This document shows, piece after piece, positions 11,536 to 23,445 of a stretch of DNA of 64,000 nt. Position 1 is the first letter of the stretch. The number at the start of each line of letters is the position of its first letter. Source of the stretch: Dichetophora obliterata (lineage: Eukaryota > Arthropoda > Insecta > Diptera > Sciomyzidae). Under the pieces are notes generated by a model. That model was not told the DNA's origin. It saw only the letters and a list, made by a program, of their open reading frames with translations, and did not search any database. The DNA lies in assembly GCA_963920525.1 (NCBI GenBank), contig OY986438.1, positions 97,269,671 through 97,333,670 of the forward strand, given 5' to 3'. Both the position numbers and the translations under genes were made by a program.

Positions 11536-13395
11536 TTAATAATGCGTAGGGCCGCCTTTTTGCTGACTGAGATCAAATATCCTGTTTGGCATATTTTGAA
11601 CCAACTTTGCACGAACATTCGGATTGAATGACTCCCACGCCTCACTCCAGTTTTTAGGTCTCCAATACTGTCATGTTGCTTATTTTCAGCGTTCATTTTC
11701 TGAACCATTATTCCCCAGATGATTTCAAAAGGATTTTGGTCTGGGGAACTTGGCTGGCCATTGCAAAACATCAACATTATTCGCTTCCATCCACGAGCGG
11801 GTCGCATTACTGTTGCGATAGGAGGCATTATCTTGCTGAAAAATTAAATTTTCCGAGCGGCGTCTTTCCAAATATGGCAGCAGATTCATTGATAGTAGTG
11901 TTGTATATTCCTCCGAATTCATGCGAGTGCTTGGCAATGCAACCTCCAGCGTTTCATCTACACAAAATACTCCCCAAACCATCGAAGAGAAACCACCGAA
12001 ATTTCTCTTTTAAAAATGCCGTGGTTCTTTACGCAGATCTCGCCAGTAAGAGTTAAAACCATCCGGACCATTTAAGTTAAACTTTTTCTCATCAGAAAAA
12101 AATTATCTAAAGTGAAAAATTGTTAGCATTTTTAAAAGATATGTTATTTACAAAAACATACTTTTTCCAGTCAGTGTTCATAATTGATCTTCCGAATTCA
12201 AGGCTGGCTATTTATGGCGAGGTAATAATTTTGGCATTTCCTTTAATTTTTGCTGAACAATATGGATACAATTTTTTAACACACGATTAACGGTCCATTT
12301 TGAGACATTTAACCTGTCTCAGTTGCTGGCTGCTTTTATAATACTGAGTTTATCACGCAAAGAAAGCTTTTGTGTTCTTTGGCCTTTCTTATTTTTACTG
12401 TAACTACTTGGATCTTTCAAAAATTTACGAACTAAGGATCTATAGCTCGTTCCTGTAATTCGTAGCGATCGTAGTTACCGACACATATTACAGATTTGAC
12501 GTACAGATTTCTGATGGCACTCTCACCTGCAATGTTTCTGTAAGTATCTGAATAGATTTCTGTTCGATTCGTTCGTTCCAAATCGATAAGCTATCACATG
12601 TTCCGATTTCATTTTAATAGAACCTTTTAAAAAAGTGTTTCTGTACGTAAAGTGATTCCATAACAATGTGCCACTCTTCTCACTGGCTTTGCGGCAAGTG
12701 AGAGTTCTACCGATTTGTCTAATATCAGTAATGTTGTGTATTATTAAGTTATAAGTACTCGAAATATACCTTTAAAAATGGTTACTTTCATATAAGTCGA
12801 ATTTTTTTCTGAATGAAATATTTTGTTATTCTTAAAAAGTTTTTGTTTTAAAGGTAATGCAATTTATAAATAGTGCCTATTTACATAAAAGTATAAAATT
12901 TTAGCAAACAGAATATGTTTGAGCTAAGAAATAGTACCCGGTTGCATATATTTGCTATGTTTTTGCAGCACAGCACTAAGTATAAAATTATTTACATTCA
13001 TAAGCGTTGATTATTTCCGCAACCATTAATACACATCATTATAACATAATTAATTTTTTTTTAACTGCTAATATTCACTTTTTATTAACAAGACAAGCAC
13101 CTATTTATTATAAAGTTTTAGCGCAACTAAAATAATATATTCGAGTAAACAGCTGCTTGAAATTTGACTCAGTTGCGCAACTTTTCTTCTCAATTTGTGT
13201 TCTTTTTCATCACGGTCCGAGTTTTTAATCGATAACGGCTGACGTCACACAAATCGGTAACTTGCCGATTTTGTTACAGGAACGAGCTACTGATCGCTTA
13301 AGTTTTCGATAAATTTCGCGAATACTGAAACCTTCTCCTCTAAAAGCGAAAATTTTACCCTTTTCTGTGTCCGTTAAATATTGACCACGAGGCAT
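11536..13395 (-). pseudogene. Tc1-type (DD34E) transposase, broken and interrupted
   Basis: Starts with MPRGQYLTDTEKGKIFAFRG at 13395 (helix-turn-helix region, SIREIYRKLKRS). After the MITE 12445-13287 it resumes with YRSLVRKFLKDPSSYSKNK and a second helix-turn-helix, NVSKWTVNRVL. The catalytic part shows FFSDEKKFNLNGPDG (first Asp), FQQDNASY (second Asp) and NPFEIIWG (Glu). Thirty-four residues separate the second Asp from the Glu. The C-terminus, GGPTHY then TAA at 11538-11536, is the usual Tc1-type end. Stops and frameshifts break the frame at several points. Without the MITE the gene is about 1,015 bp, a normal Tc1 length. It lies inside intron 2 of the LDLa gene in the same orientation. 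Confidence 0.9.
12445..13287. mobile_element. 843-bp MITE nested in the Tc1-type transposase
   Basis: Ends GCTCGTTCCTGTAA on both sides, in inverted orientation, followed by a shared but gapped GTTACCGA block. Flanked by TA at 12443-12444 and 13288-13289. Its edges coincide with the break in the transposase reading frame. No coding frame. The TA duplication suggests mobilisation by a Tc1/mariner enzyme. Confidence 0.85.
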
Positions 13396-15142
13396 TGCAA
13401 AAAACAAAAATGAGGAATTAACAAAAAAAAAAACTAAAAAACAATATTTGTGAATGCTTTGCAGGCGACAGCATTCACATAAGTGAAGCGTATTGAACGT
13501 GCGTCTATTGGTATGCACCAGCTTAAATTTAGAAAAATAATTATAACGGTACGCAAAGAGCAACCAATTTTTTAATGTTCTTCACCTAAGTTGTTAACTG
13601 TATATGTTCTCTTTAATGCATTCAATAAAATTATTTTTTTTTTGTCATGGCCGTAGTTAATGTAGAAACTATAGGGTGCGTCTGCACCGCAGTGTATAAA
13701 CGAATTATTATTAACCACGATCTTGGCGCCTTGTAGAAAAAATTCATAAATAATTCGCGCAAATACATACATTTATCTAAACACTTTCTTTTCTCCATTA
13801 TTGAAAATAACTGCCCAAAATAAATTAGGCAATATGCACACCACTTTGCACTGCATTACAACTTTTTGCAGGGATGAAAATTTTCAATTTAGTTTAGGTC
13901 GCATTTTATTAAAATTATTATAAGCATAAAAATTGGTTTTTGATAATGATCTTTTTATTGAATGCAAGAGAAAAAGGCCACTGAGAAATTTAACTACTGG
14001 GGCATCTTTGAAAAGTCTGAAACAAAACTCCGATACAGAAGTATCGCCTAATAATTCCGTAAATAGTCTTAGAACTGACACTTTATTTTTTGCAAAATAA
14101 TATAAACTATTTTAAATTATTACGTTCTTTTATGAATTTTTAGGGCACATCACTATCCCTTTTATAAAATTCAGTTCATTTGTTAACGCAACTTAAACAA
14201 AAACTCACTTTTTTAATAACAGAAATCAAAAATCTTAGAAAGCAGACGCCAAACATAAAGTTCGCAGTGAGTCCTCTGGGCTCAGGGTGGACAATTGTGG
14301 GTTAATCCTTCAATGCTCTACGCGTATGGGTTCTCACCAAAATACGTTTAAACTGGCGTATAAGCCAAAGTGAATTTTTTTAACCGTAAGAAAACATCCT
14401 GCTGTACTTGAGGCCAAGGATAAAAAATACGTTTTTGGGATTGCCATTTTTACACAAATTTGTAGTGAGAAATGAATCGCCGGATGACGATATGTAATAT
14501 AAAAAGACTTTAACGGCATTCAAGAGAAAGATTTTTCCAAAGATCTATTGATTAATCTGCACCTTCGGCAAGTACTGGTTACAGTAAAACGACGAAAAGT
14601 ATAACATAGACGTTGTCAAGCTCGTTTAAAATGTGAGACTAGATCATGTTGAGCGCATTAAAGACGAAGCTTCAGTAAAGAATAAATTACATTCTGTTCC
14701 CGGCGGCGGCTAGTGCAGATTGTTGGATGCGTAGATGACCTTATTTCCACTCGAAAGGTCAAGCGTTGGACAACCTGACGATGATAGGAGGTTTTAACTA
14801 GTGCCAGTAGAACGGAAACAAAGACTAGCGTAGCTTCTTAGTGATGGCCAAAATCAGCTTAAGGTTGTAAGGGCCAACTTACTACAGATCCTGTTTAGCG
14901 GAAACTAATCCAGAAAATCGAGAAATCATCAGATACCTTCATAATCTCTTTGTTTTTTAGTCCCATGTATAAAAAATGAACGCTTTTTAAATCTATAACT
15001 ACCGGGAAAAACTCAATAGCATTGGCAGAAGAAGCTACAATTTCACAGCTAAAACCATATCTAATCTTATTTAATCAAAGCAAGTCTCGTACAAAAAATG
15101 TTGACTAAGCCATGAAAAATTTTTCAAAAGCTATTAACTTAC
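13396..15142. other. Unassigned intronic stretch
   Basis: Left of about 13570 may be the 5' arm of the Tc1-type element. From 13570 to 15142 no gene is supported. The part 14570-14900 is less AT-rich than its surroundings and may be an old transposon, but no domain was recognised. Confidence 0.4.
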
Positions 15143-15324
15143 CTGGAAGGTGCCTGGACTACAGCCCGTTCGAGCGGCACTACATTGGCTAGACACAATG
15201 CAATCACAGACTCCGCGTGCATTACATGCCGTAAAAGGATCAGCCAACTGACACTGCTTGTCATTGAAGCAAGACAAGCCCAAGGAGACTGCTTCCAGAC
15301 CTAGCTCAACACGTTTGCGAATTT
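15143..15324 (-). CDS. LDLa-domain protein, cysteine-module exon
   Basis: A 182-bp exon with acceptor CTTGTAG ending at 15325 and donor GTAAGT starting at 15142. Its first two bases complete a Glu codon with the G left by the exon above. It encodes [16 protein letters not shown] followed by [17 protein letters not shown], then [14 protein letters not shown] and CSPGTFQ, which opens the first LDLa repeat. The cysteine spacing resembles an EB-type module (C-x4-C-x8-C-x5-C-x-C). It is separated from the large upstream exon by a 59-bp intron (15325-15383), a typical fly size. Confidence 0.9.
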
Positions 15325-15383
15325 CTACAAGAGAACAGAGATGAGCATCTATTTGTTTACTGTTATCTAGAGCCTAATAATAC

Positions 15384-18300
15384 CTGTTGTCAGTTTTGTG
15401 GTCAACACGTTGTCTGATTTAGAAACTTCCGGTTCGGGTGTTGCATCATGATCATGTTTATCTGTTGTCGACTCTGTCATAAACGGTTTCAAAGTGGTCG
15501 TAACCGGTGCTGCTGGTTCCATGAGCGTTACACGGCTAGCTAGACCCAACATGGTTTGGGTGGTTATTTCAACAAAGTCGTTAGGACTAGCAGTAGCACC
15601 TTGACCTGAACTCTCTTCGAAATCGGTTACAGTTTCTTCTACGCCTGCAGCTTTATTTGTAGTTGTCTCCAAAATTAAGTTATCTGATTCAAGTTCCTGT
15701 GGATAGAACTGATCATCTTCGGACATATCGAATGGTAGCTCTTCGGGTGATAGCGTGCGTTCAGGTTGCTGCTTTGTTTGCTCGGTCGTTACTGACATCT
15801 GGTCTGCGTTATCATTGAAGTTGCCACCCATGACAAGCCCTGAACCTTCGGTATCATCAGCTATGGGTGCCAATTTCTCATTTCCTACTTTTTGCATATC
15901 AGGGTAAAAGGTAATCAACTTATCTGCAACATCGATTTCTGTTGTTTGGTCCTTGTTCTGCATCTCTTCCTTCATCAATGCGTTCACTTTGACTTGCTGT
16001 TCGGCGCTCGTTTGTTCCTCCGAAATATTCGTGTAATCAGCCATTAAGTCTGCATTTAAGCCATCTGCACTGCTTTCTTCAATGTGCGTTTCTTCGGCCA
16101 CCAAGTCTTCGATGGGCTGCGCAATACTATTCACCCGTGTCGTTGTGGCATCTTCGGCCATCAGATCGTTAAGTATATCAACTATTGATTCATTCTCTTC
16201 GAATATTGGATGATTTGTTGTATGTGCCGGCTCCACTATTTTATCAAGCTGGGGCGTAGTGTTATCAGAAACGACGTCCAAAGTTTGCTCAGTCTGGTGT
16301 TCACTTGGTCTCTGGTTATTCCCAACTGTTGTCGTTAACTGTTTTTGTTCAGCTTGGAGCACATAATCTTCATTGCTTTCTCCCTTTTCAAAACTATCAA
16401 TGTTCGTGTAGTCTAGTTCGGGAGTCATAGCCGGAATCTCAGTGGCGCTTATGATTTCATTACTCTTTTCAGTTGACTCTCCATTAAACTCCATTAAATA
16501 ATTGGACAGATCCAATTCGTCCTCTGACATGGGTTGTGCAAAATCCATGCTCAAGTCAACGGAATGAGCTGCACCAGTTTCAGCAGGAATTGTGGGAGTT
16601 GTTGTGTGTAACAGTGCTGTTGCTTCAGCATCAACTGGCAGATGATTATCAGGTGCCTTTGTCGAGTTTTCAATTAATGATGAGGTGGTTTCGTCACTTT
16701 CTACTGCATGTTCCTCGATGATATTATTATTCGCGATTTTGTCAATCTTTGGCACAGAGTTATTTGATTCAGTAACGGGCGCAAGTTGCTCCAATTCCTC
16801 TAATTTATGAGCCTCTGATTCAATACTATCCGAAATGATTGGGGTCTTAGTAATAGATTCTTCCTCACGGTCTGTTGGTAACAGCAGGTCAGCTAGAGTT
16901 GTTTTCTTCACGCTATCGGCACTTTCGGTGCTAAAGGTCTGTTTTACTGGCTCTGCAGTAGTCGGAACTTTCGCTGGCCATGAATCGATATCCGATGAAG
17001 GCTCACTAGGATTATTTTTGATGTTGGAAATCATCTCCGAGTCTGATGAGTCCAAGGCAGCTTGCTCTGTAGATAACTGATCGACTTCATCAGCAGACCC
17101 TTCCTCTTCCTCATCAAAAGCATTCTCTGCAGATGAGGCATCTTCTTCCGCATGATTATCTTCAAACACATTCTCCAAAACTATCAGCTTATCTTGACTC
17201 TCTTCTACTGCAGTGTCCACCACTTCTGTTTGATCTTCTGCAAACGAAGAATTTGAGGCTGCTGCTTCTTCTGGCTTTTGTTCATCTTCTAACATCTGAT
17301 TTTCATTTAATAGATTTTCGAAACTTTCATCCATCAATTCATTCGGAATAATCGTCTTATCAGAAATACTTGTCTCATCAGAAATACTCGTCTCATCGGG
17401 AACACTCGTTGTAGCTATCTGCGGCGTAGCAAGTACTTCTTTTTTCACATCAACTTCCTCAACCGTCTCCAATTCAGCCTGAGCATCGACACTCATAGGC
17501 AATTCTTGTTCGACATGATTGCTGGAATCCTCTACGTTGGCAATTGTCGTTGGAATTTCTGCAGCAACTTCATTTACTGCTATCGTCACCTGCGGTTCAA
17601 CTGCAACTAACTGCTCATCATCGTCATCATCATCACTTTTGTCGGTAGAAACAACAGCTGGTTTGATTGCTTCATCCAACACCACCATTGTAGCTTCAAG
17701 CAGTGTGTCGGTAATTTGTTCAGCATCCTCCAGTTGTTGTTGACTAGCATCATTCTTTACTGTAGTAGACTCTAAATACTCATCATTGGCTAGATGACTG
17801 AAATGATTGCCTTCATTGTTGCTTAGATTATTTAATGCACTAGCATCTTCGGTCTCTATAACCTCATTTTTGTTTGTGTCTTCTTTTTTTTCGACGTCAC
17901 CGACGTAAGTGCTGTTGTTGATACTGGCGCTGTGGTTGCTGTTGCTGCCGTTGTCGTTGCTGTTCTCACTTAGTTCGTGATCGTTATGCTGAGCCATGAC
18001 GTCAGCCAATACTATAGCTGCAGGAATTTCAGACTCTGCTTGTTGTTGTTGTAGTTGTACATTGGCAACACTTTCGCTTTCGTCCATGTTGTTATCGTCA
18101 TTATCTTGCACATCGTTGTTTGTGTCGTTGTTGTGCGTCTCCTCTGATTTTTCGGTATTTTGATCAATTTCTTCCAATAAATGTTGCGAAGTCGACGAAG
18201 TCATCGAAGCTTGTGGCAACTCTGCTTCGACATTATTGCTTATAGTATCTTCCAATTCTTCTTGTATATGAGGCTCTTGATGTGACTCCTCCTCGTAGTC

Positions 18301-18965
18301 AAATTTCATGGTGTCATTTTCATCACCAATTGCTGGATTGTTGTCATTCTCCTCATCTTTTTGATCTACCAAAATTGATTCTGCTTCGTGAGCTGATTCT
18401 TCTTTCTGAGCTGTTTCTTCGTCTAGATGTTCAAATATTTGTTCCGCTTCAGTTACATGGTCCGCATGTTCCTCAACATAATCTTCATCTATTTTGTATG
18501 GATAGTCATCAACTGTGGCCACATTTGAAGGGGAATTGGTAACGAAATGTGCTTCATCAGTAATAGCATGCATGGTGGTCAGTGGTATTTGTTGGTTTAT
18601 AGTTTCCAAAATTTGGCTATTATCTTCTTGTACAACAACTGGTGCTTGGGTTATGATGCTATTCTCAGCTGACACTAAAACTGTTGCTTCTGTTGCAAAT
18701 TCCTCTTCAGTCTTAAAGTTGGTTTCTATTGGTATTGTTTCCTCAGTTTCCGATTCCTTTGTAGCTGTTGTCGTTGTTGTGCTTGGGACTACTTTCGTGC
18801 TGCTCTCGTCATCACTGGCATCGACACATTGACTGCCTCTTAGTTTGTGTGGTGCGGTACATTGACAACGCCCAAAAAGATTTGGTATCAGATATTCACA
18901 ATGAGTACGGCTATCAAACATCTTGCAGTGGACGTTACTGTAACAAACATCACCTGGGTGAGAAG
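15384..18965 (-). CDS. LDLa-domain protein, large acidic Ser/Thr-rich exon
   Basis: A 3,582-bp exon; acceptor TTTTCAG ends at 18966 and donor GTATTA begins at 15383. It enters with two bases of a split codon and leaves one. It starts with a cysteine module, SHPGDVCYSNVHCKMFDSRT then HCEYLIPNLFGRCQC...GSQCVD, resembling an EB-type domain. Then come about 1,150 residues rich in Glu, Asp, Ser, Thr, Asn and Gln with few cysteines and short homopolymers (TTTTT, DDDDDDE, QQQQ). This is probably a disordered, mucin-like or proteoglycan-like stalk with many potential O-glycosylation sites. Uninterrupted coding over 3.5 kb in such AT-rich DNA shows selection on the frame. The initiator Met and signal peptide are in an upstream exon not found here. 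Methionine codons just upstream of 18965 lie in intron sequence. Confidence 0.92.
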
Positions 18966-19371
18966 CTGAAAAGAGTATAATAGAAGAATACATGAGAACT
19001 TTTGTATCCCGAATAAGAAATCTATGCTAGATGCAGAAAACATGAGCATTTATAGTTTACTGAAGGAAAAACCATGGTTGGTTTTACATTGAAAAACTGA
19101 TATTTTTTATTTATACATTTCAATTCGAATGTATATGTTATTAATGTAGTATAAGCTCCTGCGAAGAGCAGTGCAAAGGTCTATGCATACTTTGCGTGCA
19201 GTATAAAATACATAAGCAAATACATATACTTTACAACATGTTATTTTTAATCCGTAAACAGTTTTTATTTAATATGACTGACTTAAAATGGCTTATGATT
19301 ATTTTTTTGTGCATATAAAGCGTAGAACAAATATTTGTGCAAAAGATGTTCAAAAGTAAAAATTATCTTTA
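18966..19371. other. Start of the intron or flank upstream of the large exon
   Basis: AT-rich, no coding signal beyond the acceptor tract of the large exon. Confidence 0.5.
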
Positions 19372-19500
19372 GCATCTTTTGCTCTTTATATTTTCATATC
19401 ATCTGCATAAATAAGCAGATAGAGTGTTGAATGATCGGGTTAATCATTATTGAGTAAAATAAACAATAGTGGACCAAGGTGGCTACCTTGAGGAACATCA
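19372..19500 (-). pseudogene. LINE reverse transcriptase fragment (motif B and catalytic box)
   Basis: The minus strand reads DVPQGSHLGPLLFILLNND, then after a stop ...LIYADDMKI. These are RT motif B (PQGSHLGPLLF) and the catalytic YADD box. The same motifs occur in the better preserved LINE at 42459-43817. It is broken by stops and abuts the ACTAGT-rich element at 19508. Confidence 0.88.
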
Positions 19501-21078
19501 AAGAAATGTTAACTGAAAAATGAAACTAGTCAAAAAAATACTAGATGTTAAACTAGTCAAATCTAACTAACCAAAAAGTTACCATCTGTATTCCAGCTAG
19601 TTCAGCAATACAATCTGTTTTACTAGTCAAATCTGTTTTACTAGTTGCATTTTGACTAGTTGAAAAAATACCAACTGTTTTCCTAGCTCAGAACTAAGTA
19701 GTAATTACTGTATTAGCTTCTTTGCTAGTTGCAAGCTCGCTGGTTCTGCATAAATTTTTAAACATTAAATAAATTGAATTTTTAGGTGTAAAAACAGTAA
19801 CAATTAGGGTTGTGACGGATGTCATTTTGCGGATGAAGTTCTGTAAAGAGCCTTCCTTGAGAATGCGAATAGTTGAAATTCATATCCGCGGATGCGGATG
19901 TTTTCAATTCAACTATAAATTTATTTTTTATAGTTGTTAATACTTATTTTTTTAAGTAAAAATCTGCTTAAGAGGCAGTCTGGTTCTATTTGTTTCAAAA
20001 TATCAATTTTCTAAAAACCCCTGTTTTATATATTAGATACCATTAGGAATATTATACAATATCTTATTTAAGTCACCGAGATGGAGAAACATTTGTTAGA
20101 TACCTTTAAAGATGTCCAGATGACATCCATGGCAACAAAAACTTTACGTAAACACGTTTTTCTCGAAACAACGCTTTTCGACCTCGTTGACGTTATAACA
20201 AAAAAACTTTTCAACTGATCAGACTAAAATTTTATATATTATTGTACATACAGTGATGTGAAAATAAATAGGGACACCTGTATTTTTATATTCAAAGCTG
20301 CATGAATTATATACAAGGTGCCGCAGATATAGATTTAACTCCATCGGGTGGCGATTCTCCCTGATTAGGCGTGTAAAAATATGCAAAGATGAGGTAAATT
20401 CCCTCCCCCTTTGGGAGCTAAAGAGGAAAAACTTGAAAATATTTGTCATTACATTTTACTCCATATTTTATGTATCTCTTAGCCGATTTTCAAAGTTTAT
20501 ATTTTGTTGAGAATAAAATCAAATTTGCATTAAGTTGTTTATAAAATATTTTGCATAAAGTCACAATTAAGAAAGTTATGAGAAACAAAATTTTAAAAAA
20601 ATTTTATTTCACTTTGATAAAAAAATATCTCGATTGATTAGGTAATAAATAGTTTACCTAAGCTTAATAGTTTTTTGAAGTAATTTTTTTCTATGATAAA
20701 GTATTCTATAGACTTGGTTTTTGATCATGCCATGTACTTGAATACTCAATGCAAACATAACTACTTTTTAATTTTAAATTACCACATGTAAAACAGTTCG
20801 CTTCTAGTGTGGTATGATTAGAAAATGGTTTTTGTATCATTCACGAATAGAAATAATTTACTTTTATTAAGAAGTAAAAAAGCTCAACTGAATTCTACTA
20901 GCAACAAGTAGAATTTAATTTAACTTTAGTAGAAATCAAAAATTTGAGTTTCTTGCAACAAGAATATAATTTACTCAGTTATCAAAAAAATATTCCAGTA
21001 TTAATAAGCTTAATCTTGAGAAATTATTTTCTTAATGTTTTTATGTATATTGTTTCAACAACATCATTACAGTGCGAA

Positions 21079-21160
21079 TGGCTCAATTGGGCAAGGCTTT
21101 AGTATTTATTCTAATTTTTTTTGGAATCTTGAGTAGTGGGTTAAAATCCCATCAGAGACA
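21079..21160 (+). repeat. tRNA-like SINE relic
   Basis: TGGCTCAATTGG (A-box-like, 21079-21090), then GTAGTGGGTTAAAATCCC (B-box-like), then catcagagaca and a T-run. It resembles the block at 5889, which has gtagtggga at the same place. Not a functional tRNA. Confidence 0.45.
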
Positions 21161-21354
21161 TAATTTTTTTTCTTAATTGCTTTTAGTTTTTTTTTGCTTT
21201 TTTTTAGTTTGTTTTGTTTTTTTAGTAATTTCTTTCTATTTTTTGCATTAATTTCTTATAATAGCAAAGCGAACGAGTTAATTTTCTAACTCTGTGCTCG
21301 ATCGTTTGAAGCAAATGAAGCAAATTAAGCGATGAAAAGTTAACAACTATGATG

Positions 21355-21412
21355 ATCGAACGGATAAGCTCATGCACTTACACTCACGCGGCCGAGGTTC
21401 AAGTCTAAGGAT
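21355..21412 (+). repeat. Possible tRNA-like B-box block
   Basis: gccgaggttcaagtctaagg at 21391-21410 has a good B box (GGTTCAAGTCT). The A-box side (ggataagctcatgca) is poor. Low support. Confidence 0.3.
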
Positions 21413-23305
21413 AATGGTAATTTTTCATTTCAATTTAATTAAATGTTAATAAATTTGTATATGCAATTAATCAAGACTTGCGCTTCTTTCTCAGACACTT
21501 CAAAATTACGCCATATTTCAGCTGAAAAATTGATTCTTAATACCAAGCATATTGAGGCTTGATTTAAGTAATTTTTTGATGGAATATTAATTTTGATATC
21601 GCAGGAAATAAAAGCTTTAAATTAATAAAATTTCGACTGGAATATTTTTTTTTTAATATCGCAGAAAATATTGTCTTGATTTAAGGCGATATTTTCTGGA
21701 GTAGGAATTTCGATAGCTCAGGAAATATCCGTTTGATTTAAGTAGATTTTGACTGGAATATTTATTTTGATACTTCAGAAAATAGTTTACTTGATTTAAG
21801 TTTATATTCGCTGAGCGCTTTCTGTGGCCGCAATTTTCTTAACACCTACTGAATATGAGTATATTTTTCTATCCGTGTTGGTTTGAAGGTCATGTAGTCT
21901 CTTTTTCAAGATGCTATTTGGACTTTGGCGATTGGTGAAGAGATAAATAAAATATAGAGTAAGACATAATGACACATATTATCAAGTTTTTCCTCTCTAG
22001 CTCCCAATCATCCTTGCATATTTTTACTCGCCTAATTAAGGATAATCACCACCCGAAGGTGTTAAATCTATATCTTTGGCACATTGTATATATTTCCTAC
22101 AGCTTTAAATATAAAAATACAGGTGTCCCTATTTTTTTCACATCACTGTATGTGTATTTAGTACAATATTCATTAACCTTTAACCTTTTTTTGATGCGAC
22201 CTAACATAAAAATAAAGGTTAACAAATATTCAAAAGTCGGCCATTGTTTTTGTTTTTGCCCAAATGTGAATGATTGTTACAAAATAACATAAATAATAAA
22301 TAAAAAGTTATTTTTTAACCTAAAAAAAAAATCCTAAAAATACCTCAAATTTTCGAGCGCTTTAAGATTTTATACCTCAAAAAACCCATTTATAACAAAA
22401 AACATTAAAGCAAATACCATTTCAATTAGTATAACTTAGTATGAATATGAAATTTCAAAGAATTTGAAAGTTATTAAGCTTGACTAAGCAAACTTAAAAG
22501 ATAACTTTCTATTTAAAATTTCTATTTAAATGTCCTCCATTTTGTTATTCTTTAATGAAAATGTTTAAATCGACTACCTGCCAGAATTACATGTCTACAG
22601 AATAATAATCTATTAAATTTGTTGGTTTTAAATTACTTCAAGTGCCGTTATCACCCGGGCCAGCAAAACACCTTATTTTTTTTTTTTGTAAAATAAAAAA
22701 GTGTTTTTTTTTACAGTTTGAGATGTTTATAAAACCATATAAAAATATTTTAACGATTGTATGCACTGGACTACATCCTTGATTCAACACAATTATTCGA
22801 AGTTATTTTCAATCTAGTTTGTATAACAAAAATGTCCAGCTTTTTAAAAATAACAATATGCTTAAAATTAGAAATCTAAATATAGTTTCAATAGAAGAAG
22901 TATAAAGCCAGTAGTACTAGCATACAACTGGTATGAAAAAAGAATTGAACTGGCTAAAATAATAGTAATATGAAACTGGTCAATATAAAACAAGTATTTA
23001 ACTAGTTAAAAATATACTAGCACAAACAAAGGTGCCTCAAATAATACCAGTAAAAAGCCTAATTTTGATTATACTGCTATTGTATTTGTTTAAAAGTTAC
23101 TACTATCACAACTAGTTCAAATTATGCCAGTAAAACTACTACCTTAATTCATATTGAGAATATTACAATTGTCTACCTATGACATCAACTCAGAAAAAAA
23201 ACCAGTTTGCGCAATGTAAAAAGCATTTGAGCTGAACTAGTACGGGTATTTTTGATCTAGTACATTTACTAGTATTTTAACTAGTTGGCTACACTGAAGA
23301 GACCT

Positions 23306-23445
23306 GTAGTGGAATTCCCAATAATTTAACGATAATAATCGTTGTCATTATCGGTCATTGTGCGTGCCACGTTCATAGTATTTGACTGTTTTCGCTAACT
23401 AACGATATCGAAAATCGTCGTTAACGCGTTTGGGAATTCCACTAC
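23306..23445. mobile_element. 140-bp MITE, GTAGTGGAATTCCCAA ends
   Basis: Perfect 16-bp inverted ends, GTAGTGGAATTCCCAA. The interior has further inverted words built on AACGAT/ATCGTT. Non-coding. Confidence 0.85.

Larger units (their letters stand above)
4942..15142 (-). other. Intron 2 of the LDLa gene (10.2 kb)
   Basis: Donor GTAAGT at 15142, acceptor CAG at 4944-4942. Joining 15143 to 4941 is phase 0 and rebuilds a complete LDLa repeat, which makes the intron secure. It is full of transposable elements: 5111-7407, 9445-9615, the partial hAT at 9835, 10390-11301 and the Tc1-type relic 11536-13395. The stretch 7410-9440 is AT-rich and unassigned, with scattered ggcac words. Confidence 0.9.
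20251..22148. mobile_element. Tc1/mariner-type element with ~200-bp TIRs
   Basis: CAGTGATGTGAAAA..AAATAGGGACACCTG at both ends in inverted orientation, flanked by TA (20249-20250 and 22149-22150). The inverted similarity runs inward about 200 bp with indels. The 1.5-kb core has no recognisable transposase; it contains degenerate repeats (21540-21800) and two tRNA-like blocks. Non-autonomous or heavily decayed. Confidence 0.85.
19508..23297. mobile_element. Element with ACTAGT-saturated arms
   Basis: The left arm (19508-19740) begins ctgaaaaatgaaactagtca. The right arm (22900-23297), read inward, begins cagtgtagccaactagttaa. The two align with small indels. Both arms carry many ACTAGT, ACTGGT or CTAGTT words in both orientations. 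The centre is occupied by the Tc1-type element 20251-22148. Boundaries are good to a few bases only, and no target duplication was resolved. Confidence 0.6.

Noticed and set aside
16536..18980. Plus-strand frames opposite the large exon
   Set aside because: Shadows of the minus-strand Ser/Thr/Glu-rich coding sequence.
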